Assembly (NCBI RefSeq): GCF_003148845.1
Contig: NZ_QGHA01000001.1
Location: forward strand, 558,001 to 622,000
Direction of reading: 5' to 3'
Length of the DNA stretch: 64,000 nucleotides
Source of the DNA: Mucilaginibacter oryzae
GTDB lineage: Bacteria > Bacteroidota > Bacteroidia > Sphingobacteriales > Sphingobacteriaceae
Shown: positions 48,180 through 55,907 of the stretch, piece after piece
Layout: each line of letters begins with the position of its first letter
Position numbering within the stretch: the stretch's first letter is position 1
The notes under the pieces: model-generated
The model's database searches: none
What the model saw: only the letters and a program-made list of their open reading frames with translations
What the model was told of the DNA's origin: nothing
Translations under genes and position numbers: made by a program

Positions 48180-48597
48180 TGGCCCACTTTAAAATTGTAA
48201 CTTTTGTACCTTTTCCCACTTCGCTTTTTATTTCAAACTCATTAACCAGCCTTTTTGTTCCGGGTAAACCCAGGCCAAGGCTTTTACCGGTTGAGTAACC
48301 ATCTTTCATGGCCATACCGATATCGGCTATGCCGGGGCCGTCGTCTTTAAAAGTAAGCCTGATGCCATTATCGCGGCCGCGAGAAACCACTTCGATAAGC
48401 ACCTCCCCCCCGTTGCCATAACGCAGCATATTACGTACTAATTCGCTGGCGGCGGTAATCAGTTTGGTTTGATTCACCAGGCCCATCTTTATTTTTACCG
48501 CATACTCTTTCACACGGTTCCGGAAAGGTACCACATCCTGTTCGCGAACAACAGTCATTTTATCTTTATTCAGTGATATCGTCGCTGTCGTCATCAT
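48172..48597 (-). CDS. rsbT: RsbT-like serine/threonine kinase
   Basis: 141 residues of the GHKL ATPase fold: N box (ASELVRNMLRYG), G1 (DDGPGIAD) and G2 (LGLGLPGTKRL) are intact. In stressosomes RsbT phosphorylates RsbS and RsbR and is then released to act on a downstream target. The start at 48597 overlaps rsbS by 32 bases; an internal ATG at 48558 would remove the overlap, but homology seems to begin before it. The usual Bacillus target (RsbU-SigB) is absent from the window. Confidence 0.88.
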   Translation of the reverse strand: MMTTATISLNKDKMTVVREQDVVPFRNRVKEYAVKIKMGLVNQTKLITAASELVRNMLRYGNGGEVLIEVVSRGRDNGIRLTFKDDGPGIADIGMAMKDGYSTGKSLGLGLPGTKRLVNEFEIKSEVGKGTKVTILKWANG

Positions 48598-48979
48598 CAG
48601 GATCTATTTCTTCATCATCAATTACCTGAATCTTCGATTTTAACAGATCCATGCCCCGCTCAACATTCAGGGCTGTATAAACGCCTTTTAATGGCAAACC
48701 AAGTTCAACCAATGTAATAGCTACCGCCGGTTGCATACCAACAACAACAGTTTCGGCATCCAATAGTTTTGACATTACACCGATGTTGCCAATAATGCGT
48801 CCCATAAACGAATCAACAATACTTACCGCCGAAATATCTATAAGGATACCTTTGGCACCGGTTTTACTTACCATTTTAACCAGGTCGGCCTCCAGATCGA
48901 GGGCAAGCCGGTCATACAAATCTACCTGGATGGTTACGAGTAGAAATTGTCCCATCCTTAAAATAGGAATCCTATCCAT
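48566..48979 (-). CDS. rsbS: Stressosome scaffold protein RsbS (STAS domain)
   Basis: 137 residues: a single STAS domain with the phosphorylatable serine S57 in IDISAVSIVDSFMGR, equivalent to S59 of Bacillus RsbS. A very acidic C-terminal tail (EEIDPDDDDSDDITE) is added, which I do not recall from Bacillus. With RsbR it should build the stressosome core that sequesters RsbT. Confidence 0.9.
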   Translation of the reverse strand: MDRIPILRMGQFLLVTIQVDLYDRLALDLEADLVKMVSKTGAKGILIDISAVSIVDSFMGRIIGNIGVMSKLLDAETVVVGMQPAVAITLVELGLPLKGVYTALNVERGMDLLKSKIQVIDDEEIDPDDDDSDDITE

Positions 48980-48984
48980 CCTGC

Positions 48985-49845
48985 TTATGTTGTTTTAAAC
49001 GATCCCTGTTTCCTCACCTCAAGCTTTAATGTTTTAAACGCATAAATCAACGCGCTTGCAAGGCTTGCTTTGGTTACTATTCCCGACAGATCGATACCGA
49101 GGTGTACAATGGTTTGTGCTATTTCCGGGCGGATACCGCTAATCACACACTCGGCACCCATGAGGCGGGTGGCGCTAACGGTTTTAAGCAGGTGCTGTGC
49201 CACCAGCGAATCAACCGTTGGTACGCCCGAAATATCCAATATGGCTACACTGCTGCCCGAATCAACAATGGCGGTGAGCAGGTTTTCCATAATAACCTGG
49301 GTACGTGAACTATCCAGGGTACCTATAATAGGTAAAGCCAGTATACCTTCCCAAACCTGTATGACCGGGGTAGAGATTTCTGTGATTTCATCAGTTTGGC
49401 GCAAAATCACTTCTTCTCGGCCTTTTATAAAAGTTTCGAAAATAACTATCGAGAAATTATCAAACAATTTGTTTACCCGCAATAATGCAATCAGTTGTTC
49501 CTGTACATCCTGAATTTCCTCATTCAATACCTGTTGCAGGGCTTCTTTCAGGCTCAGGATATACAGGCAGGTTTCGCGGGGGCTGTACCCCTGCCTTGCG
49601 CGTGAAATAGAAATACCGCTTAAAATTTCGGCAACATGATCAAAATCGGCCGAGTTAACATCATCAATATTATCTTCGGTAAGCGCTCTGATCAAAGATA
49701 CGATCAGTTCTTCCGATTCGATGCGAAGATCTTCGTTGCTCATCAAATCTTCTCTCAGGCCCGCGTCGGCAAGCTGATTCTGCATCCATCTTTCTAAAAT
49801 AGCTGCTTGATTCTTTTTAAATAGCCGGGTAATTTCTGTTGCCAT
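48985..49845 (-). CDS. rsbR: Stressosome sensor RsbR (N-terminal sensory domain plus STAS)
   Basis: 286 residues: an all-helical N-terminal sensory domain of RsbR_N type (about 1-155) and a STAS domain (about 160-275) with ISGVPTVDSL and GIRPEIAQTIVHLGI. The two threonines phosphorylated in Bacillus RsbRA appear here as S213 and T245. It is the first gene of a five-gene operon, 5 bases before rsbS. No haem, flavin or other cofactor motif is evident in the sensor half. Confidence 0.9.
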   Translation of the reverse strand: MATEITRLFKKNQAAILERWMQNQLADAGLREDLMSNEDLRIESEELIVSLIRALTEDNIDDVNSADFDHVAEILSGISISRARQGYSPRETCLYILSLKEALQQVLNEEIQDVQEQLIALLRVNKLFDNFSIVIFETFIKGREEVILRQTDEITEISTPVIQVWEGILALPIIGTLDSSRTQVIMENLLTAIVDSGSSVAILDISGVPTVDSLVAQHLLKTVSATRLMGAECVISGIRPEIAQTIVHLGIDLSGIVTKASLASALIYAFKTLKLEVRKQGSFKTT

Positions 49846-50011
49846 GGGTTTTTTAATATAGTGTAATGTTACAATATTTTCCGCATACCCCGGCTTGAAT
49901 ACTAAGAAATTTTTTATATTAGAAAGCGGGGCGATCCTAAACCGCGAACGGGAAGCGAAATATACTTTTAGAGCTTGACATCAATAAAACACTGGTTAAC
50001 AAAACCATCAT

Positions 50012-50707
50012 TTAAAGCAACTCAAGCGTTATGATAACCGCGTTGTTACTCAGCGCTTCTATATCAATTTCGCTTCCGCCCCACAAGGCCAAGCCATCGC
50101 GCTGATGCAGTAAACGGCCCTGTACCTCAAAGGCCCCGGCTATAACAAATGCGTAAAAAAGGGAATTGCTATCCTTTAAACGGCACAAGGCATCGGCGCG
50201 ACCTGCAAACATACCCATGCGTAAACGGAATGGTAAGGATCTCTGGTTGTGATCTGCACCAATCAGTTCATTCGGCTTACCAGCCAGGTCAAAATCAAAT
50301 ATCCGGCTATCAATAAAAGCCGCGTCCGAGCTGTCAACAAAAAAATACAGGTAATTGATCGGATCATCCGGGTACCGGTTCACCAGGGTTAACACTTCGC
50401 CGGGAAAGGCATGCTGTACGTATGCCTTCGCGATATCAATCACCTGGCTGCCTTGATTGTCACCCTGCAAAACCAACTCGCCGATAATGGGAATAAAAAC
50501 AGCATAACCGGGTTTTCCGGGCTGGAAGAACGTTGCTTCTCCGCCTGCCAAAACCTCTTCGTTAAATACCCGCAGACACCCAAGGGGTTTACGGTGCTCA
50601 TTGAAATAAGTACCGTAATTGAAACTGCAATAACGCTGCAGGATACCGGTTTCAGTATATCCCCTTTGATAGCTCAGGTGTATTTGCCCCGACAATGGTT
50701 TTTGCAT
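50012..50707 (-). CDS. Pirin-like bicupin protein
   Basis: 231 residues with two cupin-like halves. The N-terminal half resembles the pirin/quercetinase fold (FNYGTYFNEHRKPLGCLRVFNEE) but its metal-binding His residues are mostly missing, and the C-terminal half resembles the quercetinase C-terminal cupin (LFYAFVIAGAFEVQG). It might be a sensor or degenerate dioxygenase. It lies 3 bases after the unknown gene in an operon with an intradiol dioxygenase. Family assignment moderate, function open. Confidence 0.65.
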   Translation of the reverse strand: MQKPLSGQIHLSYQRGYTETGILQRYCSFNYGTYFNEHRKPLGCLRVFNEEVLAGGEATFFQPGKPGYAVFIPIIGELVLQGDNQGSQVIDIAKAYVQHAFPGEVLTLVNRYPDDPINYLYFFVDSSDAAFIDSRIFDFDLAGKPNELIGADHNQRSLPFRLRMGMFAGRADALCRLKDSNSLFYAFVIAGAFEVQGRLLHQRDGLALWGGSEIDIEALSNNAVIITLELL

Positions 50708-50710
50708 TTT

Positions 50711-51235
50711 TTAATTGAGATATTGTAATGAAGATATATTGAGATATGGCTGAATTTGAATTAGGTTGGTGATTGCTTTATTATTTTCGCCCGGTAGCTG
50801 ATTTTCGGGCAGATGATCTGAGACCAGCAAAAAATCACCTATGGTATCATGCCACACCATAGGTTCCGAATAAAAACTTATAGCTACCTGGTGTTTAGCC
50901 ATATCAATAATGTCAGAGTTAATGATCTCTAACTTAAATTTTTTGAATGTAAGGAAGCGCCGGCCAAGGTTGTTCAACAGATCAGGCATGATGCCGTTAA
51001 GTTGCTGAACGTAGCCCGTAACCGATGGCGTGACCATCCCGTTTAAACGCCGGGCACCGGGCAGGTTATGTAGCAGTTCGGCATATGATGTATATTCCGT
51101 ACCCACGCTGAAGTTTTGCGCCTGCATTTTAAATTCAAGGTAGCTGCTCTCAAACACCATCTTATCCCAGGCTTTAACCGCGTTTAACCCTATAATTTTC
51201 CGGTAGCACAGCACTATTACACGCTTTGGCATCAT
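50711..51235 (-). CDS. Unknown conserved-looking protein of the dioxygenase operon
   Basis: 174 residues, not recognised. It is cytoplasmic (no signal or membrane segment). A GGGGGA ribosome-binding-like stretch directly precedes the tandem ATG ATG. Notable features are GARRLNGMVTPSVTGYV, a long amphipathic helix NGIMPDLLNNLGRRFLTFKKF and a His-containing AISFYSEPMVWHDTIGDFLL. It is tightly spaced (23 and 3 bases) between the dioxygenase and pirin-like genes, so joint expression is likely. Confidence 0.6.
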   Translation of the reverse strand: MMPKRVIVLCYRKIIGLNAVKAWDKMVFESSYLEFKMQAQNFSVGTEYTSYAELLHNLPGARRLNGMVTPSVTGYVQQLNGIMPDLLNNLGRRFLTFKKFKLEIINSDIIDMAKHQVAISFYSEPMVWHDTIGDFLLVSDHLPENQLPGENNKAITNLIQIQPYLNISSLQYLN

Positions 51236-51258
51236 ATCCCCCAGTATATGTAAAATGA

Positions 51259-52002
51259 TCAGGCGGGTACGCTTAAGCTGATGGTTAATACAAAACCATC
51301 GGTAGTATTGCCTGTAACCGATGCCAGCTCAAGCGAATAGCCGTCGCTAAATACATTATCGTTGGCATTGTAGGTATAACCGGTCATCCCCTTGGCGTAA
51401 CCGTTTACGGCGGTTAAGGCGGTGCCTGTACCTTCAGGAAAGGCGATCTGGGTTACTTTTAAAGATGTACCTGTTGAGTTGTACACATGCACATGGATAT
51501 GCGTAGCCCTGCCGGTATACCAGCCCGGAAAAATAGAGGTAAATGTTACCAATCCGTTGGCATCGGTAGTTTGCCTGCCGCGCAAAAAGTGTACAGATGT
51601 ATAATTGGTTGATTGCGTACCGCTGCCGCCATACTCAGAGTAATTACCCGCCGCGTCGCAATGCCATATATCCACCAACGCGCCCGAGAGTGCGGCACAA
51701 CTATTATTACTGTTGTTAATGGTAATTTTCACGGTAAGCTTGTAGCCGGTACGGTCGTCGGTAATATTACTCCTTACGTATGAAGCAGGGGAATGGGTTG
51801 GATATGGCCCCTCGGTTTCTGTAGGAACAACACTGCATGTACCGGTATCGGTTGAGCCGGACGAGCTGCTTCCGGATGAAGAACTGCCTGAACTGCTGCT
51901 TGTGGTGGTGGCCACATCCGTGTCTTTTTTACAGGCTTCTACCAGTACCGGGGCAGCTATGGTGCCGATAACGAGGCTTTTTAAAAAACTCTTTCTTTCC
52001 AT
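51259..52002 (-). CDS. Exported intradiol ring-cleavage dioxygenase
   Basis: 247 residues. A lipoprotein-like signal (APVLVEACKK) and a Ser/Gly linker (about 36-52) lead to an intradiol dioxygenase domain with TEGPYP, GALVDIWHCDAAGNYSEY, and FPGWYTGRATHIHVHV, which hold the two Tyr and two His iron ligands. It opens catechol-type rings between the hydroxyls. Exported single-domain versions occur in soil Bacteroidota; the substrate is unknown, but plant phenolics or catechols are reasonable. First gene of a three-gene operon. Confidence 0.85.
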   Translation of the reverse strand: MERKSFLKSLVIGTIAAPVLVEACKKDTDVATTTSSSSGSSSSGSSSSGSTDTGTCSVVPTETEGPYPTHSPASYVRSNITDDRTGYKLTVKITINNSNNSCAALSGALVDIWHCDAAGNYSEYGGSGTQSTNYTSVHFLRGRQTTDANGLVTFTSIFPGWYTGRATHIHVHVYNSTGTSLKVTQIAFPEGTGTALTAVNGYAKGMTGYTYNANDNVFSDGYSLELASVTGNTTDGFVLTISLSVPA

Positions 52003-52040
52003 GGTTTACGCTCCTTTAAGTTTAAATCAATTTATTGGTT

Positions 52041-52048
52041 CAAAGCTA
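52041..52048 (-). promoter_or_regulatory. -7 element of the dioxygenase operon (TAGCTTTG)
   Basis: Minus-strand TAGCTTTG, 38 bases before the ATG at 52002. Confidence 0.5.
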
Positions 52049-52186
52049 AAAACGCCTGGTAAACAATGCTAAAATGAGTCGTCCATTGGCCTCTTTGTGT
52101 CGATAAAGAGCTGATAATTGCGCTGTTTACAGCTGCCTTTTAATAAACATACAGTTGCGTGACAACTACAAACCGGCAAATTTCCC

Positions 52187-52194
52187 TATCTTTG
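52187..52194 (+). promoter_or_regulatory. -7 element of fabH (TATCTTTG)
   Basis: Perfect TAnnTTTG, 27 bases before the ATG at 52222, predicting a short leader. Confidence 0.55.
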
Positions 52195-52221
52195 CATGTT
52201 TTTTGAGAATACACAATATAT

Positions 52222-53220
52222 ATGGCATTAAAAAGCAATGCGGTGATAACGGGTATAGGAGGATACGTTCCTGACAACATTTTAACTAACAGCGATTTAG
52301 AAAAAATGGTGGATACTAACAGCGATTGGATAGTTTCACGTACAGGTATCAAAGAAAGAAGGATCCTTGCCGACAGATCGCTCGCTACTTCAGATATGGC
52401 GAGTTTCGCCGTAAAAAATTTACTTGAAAATGCCAAGGTTGATCCCGCCGAAATTGACTGCATCATTATAGCTACATCAACCCCCGATTACCTGCTGATA
52501 TCCACTGCCAGTATTGTGGCCGAAAAATGCGGCCTTGTTAATGCCTGGGCAACTGATGTTAACGCAGCCTGTAGCGGTTTTCTTTATGCTTTTACCCTCG
52601 GCTCGAGCCTGGTTGAAAGTAACCGTTACAAAAAAGTGATTGTGATTGGAGCCGATCAAAACAGCGCCATTGTAAACTATGCCGACCGCAACACTTGTAT
52701 CCTTTTTGGCGACGGTGCCGGCGCGGTATTGCTTGAACCAACAGCCGGAGACCAGGGTGTGGTTGACAGCGTATTTAAAACCGACGGCCACGGTCGCGAA
52801 CACTTACTGGTACGCGGCGGCGGTTCAATGAACCCGGCCTCGGAAGAAACCATTGAAGCTAAACTCCACTACATACACCAGGATGGCCGCGTTGTATTTA
52901 AAGCCGCCATTAAAGGCATGACCGAAACCTGCACCGCCGTTTTACAACGCAATAATTTAAGTATCGATGATGTTAACTGGCTTATCCCTCACCAGGCCAA
53001 CTACCGAATTATCCACGCCGTTGGCGATGCGCTGGGTATACCCGAAAGCCGCGTTAAAATAAACATCGACCGGTATGGTAATACTACGGCGGCAACTATC
53101 CCGTTGGCGCTTTGGGATTATAAGGAGGATTTTAAAGAGAATGACAATGTGATACTTACCGCCTTTGGCGCCGGCTTTTCATGGGGCGCTACCTACCTGA
53201 AGTGGGGTAAACTCAGATAA
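52222..53220 (+). CDS. fabH: Beta-ketoacyl-ACP synthase III
   Basis: 332 residues, canonical length. It condenses acyl-CoA with malonyl-ACP to start fatty acid synthesis. The catalytic triad is C117 (NAACSGF), H257 (IPHQAN) and N287 (YGNTTAA). The chain ends with the conserved GAGFSWGATYLKW. It is followed by a terminator and then the thioesterase gene. A plsX or fabD neighbour is not present, so it stands apart from the usual fab cluster. Confidence 0.96.
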   Translation: MALKSNAVITGIGGYVPDNILTNSDLEKMVDTNSDWIVSRTGIKERRILADRSLATSDMASFAVKNLLENAKVDPAEIDCIIIATSTPDYLLISTASIVAEKCGLVNAWATDVNAACSGFLYAFTLGSSLVESNRYKKVIVIGADQNSAIVNYADRNTCILFGDGAGAVLLEPTAGDQGVVDSVFKTDGHGREHLLVRGGGSMNPASEETIEAKLHYIHQDGRVVFKAAIKGMTETCTAVLQRNNLSIDDVNWLIPHQANYRIIHAVGDALGIPESRVKINIDRYGNTTAATIPLALWDYKEDFKENDNVILTAFGAGFSWGATYLKWGKLR

Positions 53221-53252
53221 TTTTTGTCGTGCAAAACACGGAACGATATAAT

Positions 53253-53280
53253 AAGGCTTTCCCGAAACAGGAAGGCCTTT
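53253..53280 (+). terminator. Terminator after fabH
   Basis: AAGGCTTTCC (53253-53262) with GGAAGGCCTT (53270-53279), one G-T wobble, 7-base loop, then TTTACTTTTT. Confidence 0.8.
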
Positions 53281-53306
53281 ACTTTTTATACAGCTAATAA
53301 AATCCA

Positions 53307-53690
53307 ATGACAACAGAAGAGAGAATACAGGAAGCGGAATCGCGCATATTTAAAACCGTTTTCCCGAGCGATACCAACCATTACGATACCCTTTTTGGAG
53401 GCGCAGCCATGGCCATGATGGATGAAGTGGCGTTTATTACAGCCACCCGTTTTACACGCAAAAGGATGGTTACCGTATCGTCAGACAGGATTGATTTTAA
53501 ACGGCCCATTCCGGCGGGCACCATTATTGAGTTGGTGGGTAAAATAAACCATATTGGTAATACCAGCCTCAAAGTTACCGTTGAAATTTATATTGAAGAG
53601 ATGTACTCCTTTGTACGCGAAAAGGCTATTACAGGCAGTTTTACTTTTGTTGCTATTGATGAGCACAAACACCCGGTAAGCGTTCTTTAA
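53307..53690 (+). CDS. Acyl-CoA thioesterase, hotdog fold
   Basis: 127 residues with one hotdog domain: VFPSDTNHYDTLFGG places the catalytic Asp-Asn region, and MDEVAFITATRF lies on the central helix, as in the YciA/BFIT group. It hydrolyses acyl-CoA thioesters. Its position after fabH suggests a link to fatty acid metabolism, though the terminator between them argues for separate transcription. Confidence 0.88.
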   Translation: MTTEERIQEAESRIFKTVFPSDTNHYDTLFGGAAMAMMDEVAFITATRFTRKRMVTVSSDRIDFKRPIPAGTIIELVGKINHIGNTSLKVTVEIYIEEMYSFVREKAITGSFTFVAIDEHKHPVSVL

Positions 53691-53694
53691 GCTA

Positions 53695-53797
53695 AAAGCT
53701 GAAAGCCTAAGGCCGAAAGCTATTAAAACGAGGTATTAGCGTAAACTATCTTTATCATCGAAAATAAAAAAGCTTTGAGCCTTAGGCTTTAAGCTTT
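53695..53797. repeat. Inverted pair of 7-bp AAAGCNN tandem blocks
   Basis: 53695-53722 is four 7-bp units on the plan AAAGCNN; 53770-53797 is the same four-unit block inverted. They flank a 47-base AT-rich centre between the convergent thioesterase and YitT genes and could fold into a large hairpin acting on both transcripts. Confidence 0.65.
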
Positions 53798-53805
53798 CTG
53801 CTCAA

Positions 53806-54666
53806 TCAATGGAGTTTCTTCCGCTTTAACAACCCTCCGGTAGTATCATCAATGCTTTGTTGCACAATAAACGCCTTGGGGTCTATCCGCAGAATGGTTT
53901 GTTTAAGTGAAGGAATTTCCAGACGGGTAGCAACGGTAAAAACAATATCCCGCGGATCGTTAACATGCCCGTCTTTACCATAGCCGCTTTTGCCCTGGTA
54001 AATTGTTACGCCACGGCCAAGGGTTATGGTAATGGCCCGGCGAATGGCGTCGCTTTTGGTTGAGATCACCGTAATGCCCGAGTATTGTTCAATACCATTC
54101 AATAAAAAGTCGATCATTTTGGCAGCGGCCATGTAAGTCAATATCGAATACATAGCTGGTTCAACACCCAGCACCGAAGCCGCGATGCCGAATATCAAAA
54201 CATTAAGCAGCAATATAAAATCGCTCACCTTTAGTATCTGTGTTTTTTTGCTTACCAATACCGCGGCAATTTCGGTACCGTCAAGTACAGCTCCGCCGCG
54301 CATGGCTAACCCGCTGCCCGTACCTATAAAAACACCTCCAAATACCGCGGTAAGCAATTTATCGTGAGTAACATCAGGAAAACTAACCAGCGCGAGACAA
54401 AGCGAAAGCAAGCCTATGGCGATGGTGCTTTTAATAGCGAACCAAAGCCCGAGCTTGCGGTATCCTAACCATAAAAAAGGTACGTTGATAACAAACAGCA
54501 GTACTGAAATAGGAATGGGTGTAACATCTGAGAGCAGCATGGATACGCCTGTAGCCCCACCATCAATAAAATGACTTGATAGTAAAAAACCTTTCAGGCC
54601 AAAAGCAGCGGATAAAATTCCAAGCCCGATATTTGCAGAATCTCTGACGGTGTTAATTGCCTTCAT
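53806..54666 (-). CDS. YitT-family membrane protein (DUF161/DUF2179)
   Basis: 286 residues. Five or so N-terminal membrane helices (about 1-190) include the conserved FIDGGATGVSML and GGVFIGTGSGLAMRGGAVLDGTE, followed by a cytosolic DUF2179 domain (about 205-275). The function of the family is unknown, and small-molecule or ion transport is suspected. The frame opens at 54702, but the ATG at 54666 stands 3 bases after a TATATTTG element and fits the family N-terminus better. Confidence 0.88.
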   Translation of the reverse strand: MKAINTVRDSANIGLGILSAAFGLKGFLLSSHFIDGGATGVSMLLSDVTPIPISVLLFVINVPFLWLGYRKLGLWFAIKSTIAIGLLSLCLALVSFPDVTHDKLLTAVFGGVFIGTGSGLAMRGGAVLDGTEIAAVLVSKKTQILKVSDFILLLNVLIFGIAASVLGVEPAMYSILTYMAAAKMIDFLLNGIEQYSGITVISTKSDAIRRAITITLGRGVTIYQGKSGYGKDGHVNDPRDIVFTVATRLEIPSLKQTILRIDPKAFIVQQSIDDTTGGLLKRKKLH

Positions 54667-54669
54667 GCC

Positions 54670-54677
54670 CAAATATA
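54670..54677 (-). promoter_or_regulatory. -7 element abutting the yitT start (TATATTTG)
   Basis: Minus-strand TATATTTG followed by GGC and the ATG at 54666, the same arrangement as at the antiporter gene (1425-1438). It predicts a leaderless transcript. Confidence 0.55.
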
Positions 54678-54742
54678 ACTTTTTGAGGCTATAAACGGGC
54701 ATAAAACACGCAGCAGCCGATTTTAAAAGCTGTTTTATTTTC

Positions 54743-54750
54743 TACATTTG
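54743..54750 (+). promoter_or_regulatory. -7 element of the DUF4920 gene (TACATTTG)
   Basis: Perfect TAnnTTTG, 29 bases before the ATG at 54780, in the divergent region with yitT. Confidence 0.5.
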
Positions 54751-54779
54751 TTGTTATCGCACTGTTTATCAAACAAATT

Positions 54780-55253
54780 ATGAAAACATTTATCCTGCTT
54801 ATTGCTGCCTTACTAATCAGCGGCATCACCTTCGCGCAAGGTGCTATCACACCGGCCGCTCCGGGAGTTACTTATGGTAAAACTATTACTGCCGATAATG
54901 CCATAAACGTTAGCCAGCTCAGTACCGCTTTAAATGCCGATTCGGTTTACCAGGGCCGGGTAAGCGGTAAAGTTGTGGAGGTGTGCACCAAAAAAGGCTG
55001 CTTTATGAAAATAGCCCGCGAAAATGGCAGCCCGGTCATGATCAGCTTTACTGATTACGCGTACTTTATGCCGCAGAACATTGTAGGCAAAAATGTGGTG
55101 GTTGAAGGTAAAGCTAAAGTAAATGAAACCAGTGTGGCTAAACTGCAGCATTATGCCGCCGATGCCGGTAAAAGTAAGGAAGAGATTGCCAGGATCAACC
55201 AGCCTAAAAAAGATATTGAAATTATGGCTGATGGGGTTTTGGTGGTGAATTAA
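54780..55253 (+). CDS. DUF4920 exported protein
   Basis: 157 residues with a signal peptide (GITFAQG). The DUF4920 core (about 25-135) begins YGKTITADNAI and holds a conserved EVCTKKGCFMKI segment whose two Cys might bind metal or form a disulphide; the domain has an OB-like look (VVVEGKAKV). No function is established. It is transcribed divergently from the YitT gene. Confidence 0.82.
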   Translation: MKTFILLIAALLISGITFAQGAITPAAPGVTYGKTITADNAINVSQLSTALNADSVYQGRVSGKVVEVCTKKGCFMKIARENGSPVMISFTDYAYFMPQNIVGKNVVVEGKAKVNETSVAKLQHYAADAGKSKEEIARINQPKKDIEIMADGVLVVN

Positions 55254-55276
55254 TAATCTTACACCATTCCCCGTTG

Positions 55277-55418
55277 TCGTGTCTCCACGATAACCAAAAC
55301 ATTGCCCGACCAATAATGCGGGGTGAAGAATTACTTGATGAACTTTAACAGAGTTTACCTGCCCCGCGGTCGCATACAACTGTCGTCGCCCGAATTATTA
55401 GGGCGTGGAGACACGCCC
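55277..55418. repeat. Intergenic element with GTGTCTCCAC dyads
   Basis: CGTGTCTCCACG at 55278-55289 is perfectly complemented by CGTGGAGACACG at 55404-55415. Each end also forms its own hairpin (TCGTG-TCTC-CACGA and GGGCGTG-GAGA-CACGCCC at 55401-55418). It occupies most of the 193-base gap after the DUF4920 gene. Confidence 0.6.
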
Positions 55419-55446
55419 TGCAGGTTGGAGGGTTTAATAACTTAAA

Positions 55447-55899
55447 TCAGCTTATCAAATGCAAATTATGCAATTTTAGAACCGCACCTACCCCAATAAC
55501 ATGCCTATGATGGTTCTCACATAATAGCCAATCGTAATCCTTATCTATGATATAATATTCGAAATGAAAACAATTATTTAGAATATCAGGAATATAGTTA
55601 GGATCGACATCGTAAATAGGATAAAACTTTTCCTGAACGTCTTCAATCATCAACCACACCTTTCGTTCCAGGTTTGGGATGATCCTCTTTAGGTGATCGG
55701 GAGGGTATTCAAAGTCATTAAAACTAAAAGACGACTTAAAAGCTTCCCACCACCACCTTCTATCTCGGCCATCTACAAAATAAGCGAGAAGCTCATAATA
55801 AAGAGCTTCGTTATGTTGATAATCTATTTTTGAAACGATATCCGCACTCAGGTTCAATATCGCTATAGCATCTTCTATTTCCCTGGCAACTTCTCCCAT
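55447..55899 (-). CDS. DUF6756-like protein, unknown function
   Basis: 150 residues, acidic and aromatic-rich, with no signal. WWWEAFKSSFSF near 50, KVWLMIED at 85, FEYYIIDKDYDWLLCENHHRHVIGVG near the end resemble DUF6756 as I recall it. Small proteins of this look are often immunity-like, but no toxin gene is adjacent. It lies 8 bases after aspartate kinase as the last gene of the operon. Confidence 0.6.
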   Translation of the reverse strand: MGEVAREIEDAIAILNLSADIVSKIDYQHNEALYYELLAYFVDGRDRRWWWEAFKSSFSFNDFEYPPDHLKRIIPNLERKVWLMIEDVQEKFYPIYDVDPNYIPDILNNCFHFEYYIIDKDYDWLLCENHHRHVIGVGAVLKLHNLHLIS

Positions 55900-55907
55900 C
55901 TACAACT

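Noticed and set aside
52196..52231. Short upstream ORF (11 codons) overlapping the fabH start
   Set aside because: It begins 2 bases after the -7 element, before or at the expected transcription start, so it is probably not in the message.
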